DNA of 64,000 bases from Pseudomaricurvus hydrocarbonicus (GTDB lineage: Bacteria > Pseudomonadota > Gammaproteobacteria > Pseudomonadales > Cellvibrionaceae): assembly GCF_011602365.1 (NCBI RefSeq), contig NZ_JAAONZ010000017.1, forward strand, positions 62,001 to 126,000. The letters run 5' to 3'. Positions 54,709 to 64,000 of this stretch are shown here, in pieces. How positions within the stretch are numbered: the first letter of the stretch is position 1; each line of letters starts with the position of its first letter. The position numbers were made by a program, and so were the translations under genes. The notes beneath the pieces are model-generated. The model searched no databases and was not told where the DNA came from. It saw only the letters and a program-made list of their open reading frames with translations.

Positions 54709-55998
54709 ATGAATGTATTAATTATTGGCAGTGGCGGTCGCGAACACGCCCTGGCCTGGAAGGCCGCTCAAAACCCCAGTGTGGAAACCGTGTACGTGGC
54801 CCCGGGCAATGCCGGCACCGCCACCGAGGCGGGTGTTGAAAACGTCGCCATCGATGTGATGGATTTCGACGCACTGGCGGCCTTCGCCAAAGACAACAAC
54901 TGCGGTCTGACCATCGTCGGTCCGGAGGCGCCGCTGGTTGAGGGTGTGGTGGATTTCTTCGCCGGGCAAGGTCTGCGTGCTTTTGGTCCCAGCAAGGGCG
55001 CGGCACAACTGGAAGGTTCGAAAGCCTTTACCAAGGACTTTCTGGCCCGTCACAACATCCCCACCGCCGAGTATCAGAACTTCACCGAAGTGGAGCCGGC
55101 ACTGGCCTACCTGAAAGAAAAGGGCGCCCCCATTGTGGTCAAGGCCGATGGTCTGGCCGCCGGTAAAGGCGTGATTGTGGCTGAGACTCTGGAGCAAGCC
55201 GAAGACGCGGTGAAGGACATGCTGTCTGGCAACGCGTTTGGCGACGCCGGCTGTCGTGTGGTGATTGAGGAATTCCTCGCCGGTGAAGAAGCCAGTTTCA
55301 TTGTCATGGTGGACGGTAAAAACGTCGTGCCCATGGCCAGCAGCCAGGACCACAAGCGTGTCGGCGACAACGACACCGGCCCCAACACCGGCGGCATGGG
55401 CGCCTACTCTCCGGCACCTGTTGTGACGCCCGGGATTCACCAGCGCGCCCTGGATGAGGTGATCTACCCCACCGTCAAAGGCATGGCCGAAGAAGGCAAT
55501 GACTACACCGGTTTTCTGTACGCGGGCCTGATGATCATGGCCGACGGCACCCCCAAAGTGATCGAGTACAACTGCCGCTTTGGCGATCCGGAAACCCAAC
55601 CCATTATGCTGCGCATGAAGTCCGACATGGTGGAGCTGTGCGAAGCCGCCATCGACGGCGAGCTGGCCGGCAAAACCACCGAGTGGGATGAGCGCTGCGC
55701 CGTGGGTGTGGTCCTGGCCGCAGGCGGCTACCCGGCCGACTACGCCAAAGGCGACGTCATCAGTGGCCTGCCCACTGAAGAAGTCGAAGGCGAAAAAGTC
55801 TTCCACGCCGGCACCACGCTGAAAGATGGCCAGGTGGTTACCAGCGGCGGCCGTGTACTCTGCGCCACCGCGCTGGGCAACACCGTCACCGAAGCACAGC
55901 AGCGCGCTTACCAGCTGGCTCGCAAGATCGACTGGAAAGGCGCCTTCTTCCGCAACGATATCGCCTACCGCGCCATCGCCCGCGAACAGAAGTCCTGA
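54709..55998 (+). CDS. purD: Phosphoribosylamine–glycine ligase (GARS)
   Basis: ATP-dependent ligation of phosphoribosylamine and glycine, step 2 of purine synthesis. 429 residues with VLIIGSGGREHALAWKAAQ at the start, the ATP-grasp lysine in PIVVKADGLAAGKGVIVAET, DHKRVGDNDTGPNTGGMGAYSPAP, and the metal site EYNCRFGDPETQ. It follows purH as in Pseudomonas. Confidence 0.97.
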   Translation: MNVLIIGSGGREHALAWKAAQNPSVETVYVAPGNAGTATEAGVENVAIDVMDFDALAAFAKDNNCGLTIVGPEAPLVEGVVDFFAGQGLRAFGPSKGAAQLEGSKAFTKDFLARHNIPTAEYQNFTEVEPALAYLKEKGAPIVVKADGLAAGKGVIVAETLEQAEDAVKDMLSGNAFGDAGCRVVIEEFLAGEEASFIVMVDGKNVVPMASSQDHKRVGDNDTGPNTGGMGAYSPAPVVTPGIHQRALDEVIYPTVKGMAEEGNDYTGFLYAGLMIMADGTPKVIEYNCRFGDPETQPIMLRMKSDMVELCEAAIDGELAGKTTEWDERCAVGVVLAAGGYPADYAKGDVISGLPTEEVEGEKVFHAGTTLKDGQVVTSGGRVLCATALGNTVTEAQQRAYQLARKIDWKGAFFRNDIAYRAIAREQKS

Positions 55999-56342
55999 TC
56001 GGCCTCCCGGTTCCTTCTGTTCTGCCACGACCGGTTCAGGTCGTGGCAGAACAACCCTATCACCAAGCCGGAACAGTCAGCGCAAACCCCACCGCTTGCC
56101 TTGCGCTGCCGCAACCCTCTGCCCATCCTCCCTGACACCCCCCGCCCCGACACCATCCCACTCACCTTGCCCCTGACCCCGCCTGCCGTTTCTCAATTGT
56201 CATTCTCAAGCGTTTTTCCTTTAATGGACCAGCGAGGGTAACACCCGCTTTACCGTTATATTCAAGCTGGCGCAGCTGGCCGCTTCGCGCCACTCCAGCA
56301 CCCACATCAACACCACTTACAATAATCACACCGAGGTCCTCT
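55999..56342. other. purD–MFS intergenic region
   Basis: Contains the purD hairpin (56019–56052) and a short dyad around GGTAA-N8-TTACC (56237–56254) upstream of the sugar transporter, a possible operator. No gene is seen. Confidence 0.5.
56019..56052 (+). terminator. Strong hairpin after purD
   Basis: A 14-bp perfect stem (GTTCTGCCACGACC and GGTCGTGGCAGAAC) with a 6-base loop, 20 bases after the stop. No U-run follows. Confidence 0.65.
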
Positions 56343-57638
56343 ATGGCTGGAATTCTGCAACAAACGCCCTATCCAACATCCCCTCTACCGACACAAGACA
56401 ACCATTATCGCTTTGCCCTGGCCACACTGACGTCGCTGTTTTTCATCATGGGATTCATCACCTGCCTGAATGATATTTTGATTCCCCACCTTAAAAATGT
56501 ATTTTCCCTGAATTACACCCAGGCGATGCTCATTCAGTTTTGCTTCTTTGGTGCCTACGGTCTCACGTCGGTGCCGGCCGGTATGCTGGTTAAAAAATTA
56601 GGCTACCAGCGCGGCATTGTGATCAGCCTGTTGGTCGCGGGCTGCGGCTGTGCGCTGTTTTTTCCGGCGGCGGCCGTGGTGTCCTATCCACTGTTTCTGG
56701 CCGCACTCTTCATCCTGGCCACAGGGCTGACTCTGCTGCAGGTCTCGGCCAACCCGTATGTCACCCGCCTCGGGCCAGCGGAGACCGCCGCCAGCCGCCT
56801 GACATTAAACCAGGCATTCAATTCCCTGGGCACCACGCTTGCTCCGTTTTTCGGTGCGCTGCTTATCCTGACCACCGTCACGGTGGTGGACACGGAGATG
56901 ACAACCGCCGATTTGACCAGCTTCCAGGCCCACGAAGCACAGTCCGTACAGTTGCCTTACCTGCTATTGGCCGGCGCTTTTTTGTTGCTCGCCACCATTT
57001 TTAGTCTGTTAAAACTTCCGGTCATTATTGATGAACAGGCCGAGCACACCGCTGACCTGTCCGCCTCACCGCAAAAAAAATCCGCCTGGCAACACCGACA
57101 TCTGGTGCTGGGTGCGGTGGGACTGTTTGTGTATGTGGGGGCAGAAGTGGCGATTGGCAGTTTCCTCGTGAGTTTTATGGGTGAAGGCCATATTGCCGGA
57201 CTGGCCGAAGCCGATGCCGCCCGCTATATCGCCTATTACTGGGGAGGAGCCATGGTCGGTCGCTTTATCGGTGCCGCGGTGATGACGCGAATCCCCGCCG
57301 GCAAAGTACTGGCCGCCAGCGCCACCATGGCTGCCCTGCTGGTTGCTGTGGCCATTGCCTCAACCGGTCATGTTGCCATGTGGGCCATTCTGGCAGTGGG
57401 GCTGTTTAACTCGATTATGTTTCCCACCATTTTCAGTCTGGCGGTGCAAAAACTGGGGCCACACACCAGCCAGGGGTCAGGCATATTGTGTACAGCCATT
57501 GTGGGCGGCGCCATCATCCCCGTTGCCCAGGGTGCTCTGGCCGACACCACCAGCATCCAGATCGCGTTCTGTCTGCCATTTATCTGCTATGTGTATATTG
57601 TCTTTTACGGTTTGAAAGGCGCGAGCATTCGCGACTGA
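56343..57638 (+). CDS. FucP/GluP-type sugar MFS transporter
   Basis: A 431-residue 12-helix proton-coupled sugar importer. The N-terminal pattern [26 protein letters not shown] and [13 protein letters not shown], plus the [10 protein letters not shown] loop with [20 protein letters not shown], are characteristic of the FucP/glucose–galactose transporter family. Glucose or galactose is more likely than fucose given the neighbouring GH3 gene, but this is contextual. It is followed by a long repeat-rich spacer and the convergent TonB receptor. Confidence 0.88.
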   Translation: MAGILQQTPYPTSPLPTQDNHYRFALATLTSLFFIMGFITCLNDILIPHLKNVFSLNYTQAMLIQFCFFGAYGLTSVPAGMLVKKLGYQRGIVISLLVAGCGCALFFPAAAVVSYPLFLAALFILATGLTLLQVSANPYVTRLGPAETAASRLTLNQAFNSLGTTLAPFFGALLILTTVTVVDTEMTTADLTSFQAHEAQSVQLPYLLLAGAFLLLATIFSLLKLPVIIDEQAEHTADLSASPQKKSAWQHRHLVLGAVGLFVYVGAEVAIGSFLVSFMGEGHIAGLAEADAARYIAYYWGGAMVGRFIGAAVMTRIPAGKVLAASATMAALLVAVAIASTGHVAMWAILAVGLFNSIMFPTIFSLAVQKLGPHTSQGSGILCTAIVGGAIIPVAQGALADTTSIQIAFCLPFICYVYIVFYGLKGASIRD

Positions 57639-57902
57639 ACACACCCGTAACACACCCTGCATGACCTCCCCACACATCGTCTGCCGCGCCGGCGATGTGT
57701 GCTGATCCCGCGGCTAAACCGCTTTTCCTGTTCTGGCGGCGTCTCCTGACCTCCCGCGACCCTGTCGTGAGTCAGCGATGCGGTCTCCTCTACCCGCCCG
57801 ATCACTTCCCATTGCCACCAGCACGGTCTGAAGGACACCTCCAGCGATACGTTAGGCTACCGCTGTGGCTACGGCCAGTTGTAGCTCTGTCTCTCGCTGG
57901 CC

Positions 57903-57965
57903 CTGTCCACTTTAGTTCTGTCCTACGTTAGTTCTGTCCTAATTTAGTTCTGTCCTACTTTAGTT
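57903..57965 (+). repeat. Four 16-bp tandem repeats
   Basis: Units start at 57903 (15 bp), 57918, 57934 and 57950, with consensus CTGTCCTACTTTAGTT. Confidence 0.93.
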
Positions 57966-57998
57966 CTAGTTCCGCTCAACGGCAGAGCCGCTCTGCGG

Positions 57999-58089
57999 TG
58001 GTTTCTGTCAGCCGTGGTTTTGATTGGACGTGTTGCTCTGCTGTGGTTTCTGACAGCCTTGGTTTCTGTCAGCCGTGGTTTCTATTGAG
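57999..58089 (+). repeat. About six degenerate 16-bp repeats
   Basis: Consensus TGGTTTCTGTCAGCCG, exact at 57999 and 58060 and degenerate at 58015, 58031, 58044 and 58076. Its unit differs from the minisatellite 33 bp away. Confidence 0.85.
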
Positions 58090-58263
58090 AATGACACCTG
58101 TCAGCGTGGCGCCTAAGAAAGCGAGCTTGAGGCAAAAAGAGAGAGGTATACGAGCGGGATGAGCCCACACATGGCCGGGGGTGATGGCACCTTAGCCCGC
58201 GTGCCGGGTGATGCCACTGAATGATTTCAGTCCGCCATGATCCGGCAACTGAGAGCGACGCAC

Positions 58264-58293
58264 AAAAAAGCCGGCCAACTTTCGTTGGCCGGC
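58264..58293 (-). terminator. Intrinsic terminator of the TonB receptor gene
   Basis: Minus strand: GCCGGCCAAC-GAAA-GTTGGCCGGC followed by six U residues, 34 bases after the stop. The GAAA tetraloop makes it very stable. Confidence 0.93.
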
Positions 58294-58326
58294 CAGATGT
58301 ACAAGGGAACCTATAACCGGGCGCTG

Positions 58327-61020
58327 TTAGAAACTGTAATTCAAACGCACACCGTAGTTGGCAGGTACAGAGCGTGAGCCGCGCACAACACCATCACCAG
58401 CGCCAGCCCAATAGGGTATAGACTCATCCGTTACATTGTAGCCGAAGGCTTCCACATCCCACTGTTCATTAGCGCTGATGTACTTGATCGACATATTCAC
58501 GGTATAAAAAGCTTCGCGGGTGTCGTCATGCGCCTCGGTGTTGGCATTGGGGAAATCGTGTTTATCCACATTCCAATAGGTCAAGTAAGATTCATCCTCC
58601 CAGTGCAAACCCACAAACGGAATGACGCGTGCCCCGCTGTCCAAATGAAAAGTATGATCGTAGTTGATGGTAACGCTGTACTCCGGTGAGGCAGCCAGCT
58701 CATTGCCCTTAAGGTTGCGATACAGATCCATATTGTCATTGTCGTGAGCCGGGCCATATTCCATTTGGAACAGGTCCGTCGCGCCGTAATCAAAACGGGT
58801 GACAAAGTCCGAAGTAATCTCGGTTTTCAACCAGGTGGCAAAACCACTGACGCGGCCATTGGGGTATGGCATCCAGTCAAACTCGAATTCAAAGCCTTTG
58901 ATTTCCGACTCCGCCGCATTCTTGGTGCGATAAACAACGAAGCCGTTCGTTTCGACTTCACCGTAATTATCACTGGTGGGATCCTGTTGCACACTGTAGA
59001 CATTAAACACCGATTCCGGTGACGCCAACTGCATGTCCTGGTAGTCCGAGTAAAAGAAAGTACCCGATAAGTTCAGACGACCATCCAGTAAACTGGCTTT
59101 GGCGCCCAGCTCAAACGTGGTGACTTCCTCGGGATCGTAGTTTGAATCGTGACGGGTTTTTACAATACGGTTTCCATCTGCATCGAGCGGGTATTCGGCC
59201 GTCAGTGGATCCTGTTCGTACTGAACAACCACATCGCCGATACCGCCGGATTTGAAGCCATTGGCCACATAACCGTACAACATGATGTCTTCGGTCAAAT
59301 CATAATCGAGGCCAATGCGGTAAGTACTGGCAGACCAGCTTCCCTTGGTATCGTTATTGGTGGTGTCACTGTAAATTGCCGGATTGTCGAAGTGATCGGG
59401 CGAGTAAGAGTTGAAGAAGCCACTCGGGTCACCCTCATAGCCAGGAGCGTCAAACACCCAGGCGGGATAACACCCCGGGAAGCCGGCATCCGACGGTGTC
59501 AAAGCCCAGTCCCGAACACAGCTCTTGTTGTGACCGCCCTTGTCTTGCTTGGTATCTTCTGTCCAGCGATAACCCAGGGTCAAATTCAATCGGTCGGTTA
59601 ATTGATAAGTGCCCTGGGCAAAATAGGCTTGTGATTCCAGCGTGCGGTTCGGCTGATCCCAGAACGTGGAGTCATTCATGTGGGCATTAAAATAGCCCTT
59701 CATGTCATTTTTTTCTTTGAAATAAAAGGCGCCGGCAATCCACTGCAACGGGCCGCTGTTCGTGGACTGAATTTGCAGCTCATGGGACTGGGATTGGTAC
59801 TGGGTATCAACGAAGTTGAGTTCCATATCCCAGTCCGTCACCCCCGCGTCAATGTCCATCAGCGCCGAACGTTTTTGAGAGGCGTAACCCGCGTTATACA
59901 CCAGTGCCATGGTGTCGGAAAAATCCCAGCGGAAATTCGAGCGCACACTGTCAATGGACAGATCCAGTTTACCCGGGGTGTTCACCACCACCGTGTACTC
60001 GTCAGCGCCTGGGCCATAGACGGAATCACAGCCGGCCTGACCCGCGACCATATTGCCGTCGGCGTCTTCGGTAAGACGTTTGGCGGCCTTATCACAGTCA
60101 ATGGTATTGAGATTACCGGCACTTTTATCCTGAAATTTTTCGTACGTCATCATCCAGGACAAATCATCGGTGGGTTCCCACAACGCTGAAATACGAAACG
60201 CGTACTGGTCAATATTATTGTAGAAATCTTCCTCATCCGCTTCGACCAGCTCGCGCTTGTCACTCCACCAGTTGCGCTCCTGAATCAAGGTCTTTGCATC
60301 GCCATCCAGTAACGGTGCATTTTTGGCGTCGTCAGGCAGTCGGCGGCGATCCCACTGATTGGCATCATAGTAGCCATCGAGATACGAGTCTCGCGTCTGG
60401 TCCATAAAAGAAGCCCGCAGAGCCAGGGTCTCGCTGACGGGAATATTGATCATGCCTTTGATCAGCCGCTGATCCCAGCTGCCCGCTTCGACGCCCACGT
60501 TGGCTTCAAATTCGTCGATTACCGGACGCTTTGAAATGACGTTAATCGTTCCGACGGTTGAGTTGCGCCCAAACAGGGTCCCCTGAGGACCGCGCAGCGC
60601 TTCCACCCGCTCGACATCAAACATTAATGCCATGGCGCCCTGGGGGCGTGGTGAGTAGATGCCATCCATGTGCAAACCGACCGACGGGTCACCCAACTCA
60701 CTGGTATTGGTTGATCGCACTCCGCGCATGGCGATCACCGGTGAACTTTGATCCTGATCGTAGGCAATGTCCAAGCTGGGCACCAGATTGCCGAGATCTT
60801 TTACATTATTGATCCCCTGCCGAATCAAGTCCGCCTCCGTAAACGCGGAGATGGCAACGGGGGTGTCCATGAGGTTGGTTTCACGCTTGGTCGCGGTAAC
60901 GAGCACTTCTTCCAAAATCTGACTGGAGCGGCGCTCGGAGACATCTTCAGCTAACGCCGGTGCTGCAATAGAGGCATTTGCCACGGCAATAGCCAAAGCC
61001 ATAGGCTTGTATAATCTCAT
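58327..61020 (-). CDS. TonB-dependent outer-membrane receptor (large)
   Basis: An 897-residue receptor. The signal peptide spans residues 1–24 (ending APALAE). It is followed by the plug (EEVLVTATKRETNLMDTPVAIS, IAMRGVRSTNTSELGDPSVGLHMDGIYSP, VEALRGPQGTLFGRNSTVGTINV), a β-barrel with long Asp/Asn/Tyr-rich loops, and the terminal strand GVRLNYSF. ATG 61020 with GGAGAGA upstream is chosen over TTG 61035. It lies beside a sugar transporter, a LytTR two-component system and a GH3 gene, so an oligosaccharide is the likely cargo, but this is inferred from context. Confidence 0.92.
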   Translation of the reverse strand: MRLYKPMALAIAVANASIAAPALAEDVSERRSSQILEEVLVTATKRETNLMDTPVAISAFTEADLIRQGINNVKDLGNLVPSLDIAYDQDQSSPVIAMRGVRSTNTSELGDPSVGLHMDGIYSPRPQGAMALMFDVERVEALRGPQGTLFGRNSTVGTINVISKRPVIDEFEANVGVEAGSWDQRLIKGMINIPVSETLALRASFMDQTRDSYLDGYYDANQWDRRRLPDDAKNAPLLDGDAKTLIQERNWWSDKRELVEADEEDFYNNIDQYAFRISALWEPTDDLSWMMTYEKFQDKSAGNLNTIDCDKAAKRLTEDADGNMVAGQAGCDSVYGPGADEYTVVVNTPGKLDLSIDSVRSNFRWDFSDTMALVYNAGYASQKRSALMDIDAGVTDWDMELNFVDTQYQSQSHELQIQSTNSGPLQWIAGAFYFKEKNDMKGYFNAHMNDSTFWDQPNRTLESQAYFAQGTYQLTDRLNLTLGYRWTEDTKQDKGGHNKSCVRDWALTPSDAGFPGCYPAWVFDAPGYEGDPSGFFNSYSPDHFDNPAIYSDTTNNDTKGSWSASTYRIGLDYDLTEDIMLYGYVANGFKSGGIGDVVVQYEQDPLTAEYPLDADGNRIVKTRHDSNYDPEEVTTFELGAKASLLDGRLNLSGTFFYSDYQDMQLASPESVFNVYSVQQDPTSDNYGEVETNGFVVYRTKNAAESEIKGFEFEFDWMPYPNGRVSGFATWLKTEITSDFVTRFDYGATDLFQMEYGPAHDNDNMDLYRNLKGNELAASPEYSVTINYDHTFHLDSGARVIPFVGLHWEDESYLTYWNVDKHDFPNANTEAHDDTREAFYTVNMSIKYISANEQWDVEAFGYNVTDESIPYWAGAGDGVVRGSRSVPANYGVRLNYSF

Positions 61021-61239
61021 CTGGTATCTCTCCAACTTGTTATAATGGTTTTCTATTTTGGATTAACAGAGATAGTCCGGACTCTTCACCCTTCCGAGAC
61101 TTTCTTGTTACTAAAGCCGATGAGGCTGTTAGCTGAAGAGTGTCAGCACAGCATACGGCTTCATTTTCAGAATGGCAAAAAGCAATTTATTTAAATACAG
61201 AGATTCGTCAGGAAGGGCTAACGCTGAGACAAAAGGGAT

Positions 61240-61290
61240 AAAAAACCCCGCCGACAAGACCAAACGCCCAGTTGCGCAGCGGCAGCAGGT
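61240..61290 (-). terminator. Possible weak terminator after the response regulator
   Basis: On the minus strand an imperfect GC-rich stem (CCTGC with GCGGG, long loop) is followed by six U residues, 25–75 bases after the regulator stop. Confidence 0.35.
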
Positions 61291-61314
61291 AGAACCAGGG
61301 CCATGACCGGGCAG

Positions 61315-62172
61315 TCAGGGCTGCAGCAGAAAGACTTTAATCGCTTCCCGGTAGTTGCGACTGACTTTAAGCTCTTCGCCACAGTCCAACCGCAAAAAAA
61401 ACTCACCCTTGGTGTGAGGGGTTACCTGCTCAATTCGATTCAGGTTTACGATGGTCGAGCGATGCACCCGCTTAAAGACGTTGCCATCCAGCCTTGCCAG
61501 CAACTCCTTCATGGTACAGCGCATAATGTGGGTAGTGCCTTTGACGTGAATGCACATGTAATCACCGGCGGCATCCACCCAGTCAATATCCGCTTCCGGC
61601 ACCACAAACACCTTGTCCGAGTCTTTGATGACTATTTTTTTGTTGTCTTCAACGACAACTTCCGCAGCACTAGCAGCTTCCCCGGTAATGCCCGCAGCGT
61701 GCACTTTCCGGGCAATCGCATCAATGGCCCCCATCAAAGAAGTTTTGCGCTCACCGCCCGACGGCTCAGAGCTGTAGCGTTCCAAAGCCCGCTGGACCGC
61801 TCGCTGCAGGCGCTCTTCTTCAATAGGCTTGAGCAAATAGTCCACCGCCAGTACATCAAACGCATCCAGTGCGTATTGCTGATACGCCGAGGTAAAAACC
61901 ACCAGCGGCATGACATCCGCCTGCAGGGCTTTGACCACGTCAAAACCATTCATGCCCGGCATTTGAATATCGAGAAACATGATGTCCGGATTAAGCTCGA
62001 GCACCGCCGCAACGGCCTCTCGTCCATTACGGCACGACGCCAGCAACTCAACCTCCGGAATATCCGCCAAACAGGCTTCGAGAAAGCTGACGGCCAGGGG
62101 TTCATCATCGACCACGATCGCCGTCAACACCCGCGAATTCGCGTCGGGTGATGCATGATTGAACACTGCCAT
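61315..62172 (-). CDS. LytTR-type response regulator
   Basis: A 285-residue regulator. The receiver domain (residues ~16–130) has the acidic pocket VVDDE, phospho-acceptor D68 (MFLDIQMPG) and K115 (YLLKPIE). A ~45-residue linker follows, then the LytTR DNA-binding domain (~180–283: IDWVDAAGDYMCIHVKG, FKRVHRSTIVNLNRIEQV). It is encoded 71 bp downstream of its cognate kinase on the same strand. The target promoter is probably that of the adjacent TonB receptor and/or GH3 gene (inference). Confidence 0.94.
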   Translation of the reverse strand: MAVFNHASPDANSRVLTAIVVDDEPLAVSFLEACLADIPEVELLASCRNGREAVAAVLELNPDIMFLDIQMPGMNGFDVVKALQADVMPLVVFTSAYQQYALDAFDVLAVDYLLKPIEEERLQRAVQRALERYSSEPSGGERKTSLMGAIDAIARKVHAAGITGEAASAAEVVVEDNKKIVIKDSDKVFVVPEADIDWVDAAGDYMCIHVKGTTHIMRCTMKELLARLDGNVFKRVHRSTIVNLNRIEQVTPHTKGEFFLRLDCGEELKVSRNYREAIKVFLLQP

Positions 62173-62243
62173 AATTCAGCCCCTTAAAAACTTTGACTGG
62201 TCGAAGAACCACCGTTTACGTTTGGCTTACCACCCTCCATCCG

Positions 62244-63410
62244 TCAGCCTTTCACGAGCTCAGCCAGTGGCTGCTCGCGCTGACCGGGCTCCACCTCGTA
62301 AGGAAAGCGCATGCTGATTTGAACTCCGTTCCGCTCAGAAGTCCCAATATCAACCGAGTGATCGCGACCATAGAGATTTTGCAAACGCTCCAGGGTATTG
62401 TGTAAACCCACACCCCGTCCCTTCAGGGCCTGCTCGGATCCACCGGACAATCCCGGACCATCATCCCAGACGTCAAGGCAAAGCAGGTCATCCTCAATGT
62501 CCGCTTTTATACCAATAGTGCCACCGGTTTCCCGAGTCGATATCGCATATTTGATGGCGTTCTCAACCAGCGGCTGCAACAACAAGCTCGGAATCAACGC
62601 TTTTTTGGCGGCATCACTGACCTGCACATCCATCGACAATCGATCGCCAAAACGAATCAGTTCAATATTCAAATAAAGCATTAAAGCGTTCAGCTCTTCT
62701 GCCAAACTGATTCGATACGCCGGTTCATTGTCCAGCGCATAACGGAGAAAATGGCTTAACTTTTGAAGCATATTCTGCGCAGTGTCATTGTCTTTGAGAC
62801 GAATAAGCGCATTGATGGTATTCAAAGTATTGAAAAGAAAATGCGGATTAAGCTGATAACGCAGCATCTTCAACTGAGCCTCTCTGGCGACCGTTTCGGC
62901 CTCGAGACGTTTAAGGTGTTCCTGTTGGGTTTCTTGCTCGGCCTGGCGGGATCTTTCCTGTTCGAACTGCACCTGATTATAGTAACTCAAGCCGTAATAC
63001 AGCGCGGACCAGCAAAGAAAAATAAAAAAGCCACCAAAATACCAGCCGCCAAAGTCACTCCACAGATTCTTTTCTTCCTGCACAATCCAGATAAACGTGA
63101 CCATGCGCAAAATGGTCCAGATGCCAGCCCCCAGAGCCACCACCAAAAGCGAGATACCCAAGCGTTGCAGCAGGGGCCTTTCCCACAACCAGGTGTATAC
63201 GTTGCGCAGAGGGTATGACACCAGCACCCCCAACACAGCCTGTAACACCGTATGCTCGATGTGTGGCAATTCAGCCGTGCCATACCAGAGCGTCAGGGAA
63301 AAGAAGGTAATCGCCATCAACCCCAGCCAAAACATCAGCTGAAACAGATAAAATTGCTGAGTGCGAACGGTGTAGAGACCTTTGTCGAGTTGCGGCTTGG
63401 GCACAGTCAT
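62244..63410 (-). CDS. LytS/AlgZ-type sensor histidine kinase
   Basis: A 388-residue kinase. Four to five N-terminal membrane helices (~20–145) have no large extracytoplasmic loop, suggesting it senses within the membrane. A coiled coil (~148–180) precedes the His_kinase domain with H190 in LNPHFLFNTLNTINAL, and a HATPase with LLLQPLVENAIKYA and WDDGPG. It forms a pair with the downstream LytTR regulator and is divergent from the GH3 gene. Confidence 0.93.
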   Translation of the reverse strand: MTVPKPQLDKGLYTVRTQQFYLFQLMFWLGLMAITFFSLTLWYGTAELPHIEHTVLQAVLGVLVSYPLRNVYTWLWERPLLQRLGISLLVVALGAGIWTILRMVTFIWIVQEEKNLWSDFGGWYFGGFFIFLCWSALYYGLSYYNQVQFEQERSRQAEQETQQEHLKRLEAETVAREAQLKMLRYQLNPHFLFNTLNTINALIRLKDNDTAQNMLQKLSHFLRYALDNEPAYRISLAEELNALMLYLNIELIRFGDRLSMDVQVSDAAKKALIPSLLLQPLVENAIKYAISTRETGGTIGIKADIEDDLLCLDVWDDGPGLSGGSEQALKGRGVGLHNTLERLQNLYGRDHSVDIGTSERNGVQISMRFPYEVEPGQREQPLAELVKG

Positions 63411-63713
63411 TCTCTGGTTGTTTATGGTTATTAGGTGTCACTCATGATACGTGATCCAGAAAATGATACCTAGCCCAAGCCCGGGGGTTTACGTCCACAT
63501 TAACTCAGTGCCAACCCCACTTATCGCAAACCAATCGCTCCCCTGTTCGGCCCATGGTAGCTTGCGCTCTATGTGAGGCCGTGATCACCCTGCCGCCGCC
63601 CTGGCGCACCGTTCAATCGGACTGATACTTCTCAACCTATAAAAAAAGAAGTTTCACACAATTTGATCACTGCCTGGGAAATTGGTTTCCATTATCTACC
63701 TTAAGAGGTCTAC
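63411..63713. other. Divergent kinase–GH3 spacer
   Basis: 303 bp between the histidine kinase and the GH3 start, which must hold both promoters. An AAGAGG ribosome site precedes ATG 63714. I could not identify a defined operator. Confidence 0.5.
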
Positions 63714-64000
63714 ATGTACTTAATACAACGCTCCAAAGCGACATCTCTGGGTTTCGGCTTGTGCCTGATAACACTCCTCGGCTGCGATGCCCAGGCACCG
63801 GCCAGCAGTAGCGCGGACCTCACCCCACAGGAACGGCAGATCTGGCCGCAAATAGACAGTGCCATAGCGCGTGATGAACATCAGGAAGCGGCTATCGTCC
63901 AATGGCTGGAGCAGATGACTCTGGAACAAAAAGTCGGTCAAATGATACAGGCCGAACTTAAGCAGGTCACACCCGAGGACGTTAAGCAATACCATCTCGG
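63714..64000 (+). CDS. Glycoside hydrolase family 3 lipoprotein, 3' end outside window
   Basis: First 95 codons only. A lipoprotein signal with lipobox LLGC (C24) is followed by a Ser-rich linker and the start of a GH3 catalytic domain (VQWLEQMTLEQKVGQMIQAEL, then TPEDVKQYHLG). This opening is typical of large (~850 aa) exo-1,4-β-glucosidases of marine gammaproteobacteria, which would release glucose from cello- or mixed-linkage oligosaccharides in the periplasm. The catalytic Asp lies beyond the window. ATG 63714 has AAGAGG upstream. Confidence 0.85.
   Translation, partial: MYLIQRSKATSLGFGLCLITLLGCDAQAPASSSADLTPQERQIWPQIDSAIARDEHQEAAIVQWLEQMTLEQKVGQMIQAELKQVTPEDVKQYHL

Larger units (their letters stand above)
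57639..58326. other. Repeat-rich spacer between convergent genes
   Basis: 688 bp. Contains a hairpin (CACACATCG 57671–57679 with CGATGTGTG 57693–57701), two 16-bp minisatellites, and the TonB-receptor terminator. No gene is seen. Confidence 0.6.

Noticed and set aside
54718-56028. 436-codon minus-strand open frame
   Set aside because: Shadow of purD, which has full family motifs on the plus strand.
57903-58089. CRISPR array
   Set aside because: The repeats are contiguous with no unique spacers of regular length, and no cas genes are present.

Overview
The window looks like chromosomal DNA from a free-living marine or saline-adapted gammaproteobacterium, close to the Cellvibrionaceae/Saccharophagus–Marinimicrobium type. 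This is inference from gene content and synteny, not from a marker-gene tree. The supporting signals are: a Pseudomonas-like order prmA–DUF3426–dusB–fis–purH–purD and pycA/pycB with a divergent lysR; an ectoine (compatible solute) locus with its own aspartokinase and EctR; two TonB-dependent receptors; and a glycoside hydrolase 3 lipoprotein at the right edge. I see no rRNA, tRNA, prophage, insertion sequence or CRISPR array.

Layout. 1–6 kb: 3' part of uxaA (hexuronate catabolism), an acyl-CoA thioesterase, cbpA–cbpM (DnaJ-like chaperone and its modulator) and cptA–dgkA (phosphoethanolamine transfer and diacylglycerol recycling) behind a perfect PmrA-type box. 6–10 kb: TM2 and DUF898 membrane proteins, an M48 protease, and an MtfA-type peptidase. 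9.8–13.6 kb: a light-response-type cluster (MerR/LitR-like regulator, DUF523–DUF1722 protein, photolyase) with a phased array of TRTACA-like hexamers in the divergent promoter. 13.6–22 kb: an uptake locus of unknown substrate (DmpA-type peptidase, MFS, TonB receptor, AraC, DUF3604). 22.5–31 kb: two-subunit pyruvate carboxylase with LysR, fumC, and a 7TM diguanylate cyclase. 31–37.7 kb: the ectoine locus, ectABC, then a DksA-like zinc-finger gene, ask and a secreted/anchored TPR protein, with ectR divergent.

38–44 kb: oxyR, fbp, a c-type cytochrome, a PLA2-like secreted protein with a thioesterase, an unknown secreted protein and an HNH nuclease. 44.5–44.75 kb: a previously gene-less interval that reads on the minus strand as a short GGA-rich RNA with an intrinsic terminator, a sigma-70-like promoter and a perfect palindrome fitting the GacA/UvrY site. 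It is best explained as an RsmY/RsmZ/CsrB-type regulatory RNA. 44.9–48.1 kb: xseB–ispA–dxs (isoprenoid precursors). 48.2–56 kb: prmA, DUF3426, dusB–fis, purH, purD. 56.3–64 kb: sugar MFS transporter, TonB receptor, a LytTR response regulator with its histidine kinase, and the start of a GH3 glucosidase, together resembling a glucan-uptake locus.

A genome-level oddity runs through the window. At least ten spacers carry short tandem repeats (units of 7, 9, 12, 15, 16, 19, 21 and 22 bp). Most have unrelated unit sequences and many abut a stop codon. The exception is a heptad shared by two distant sites.
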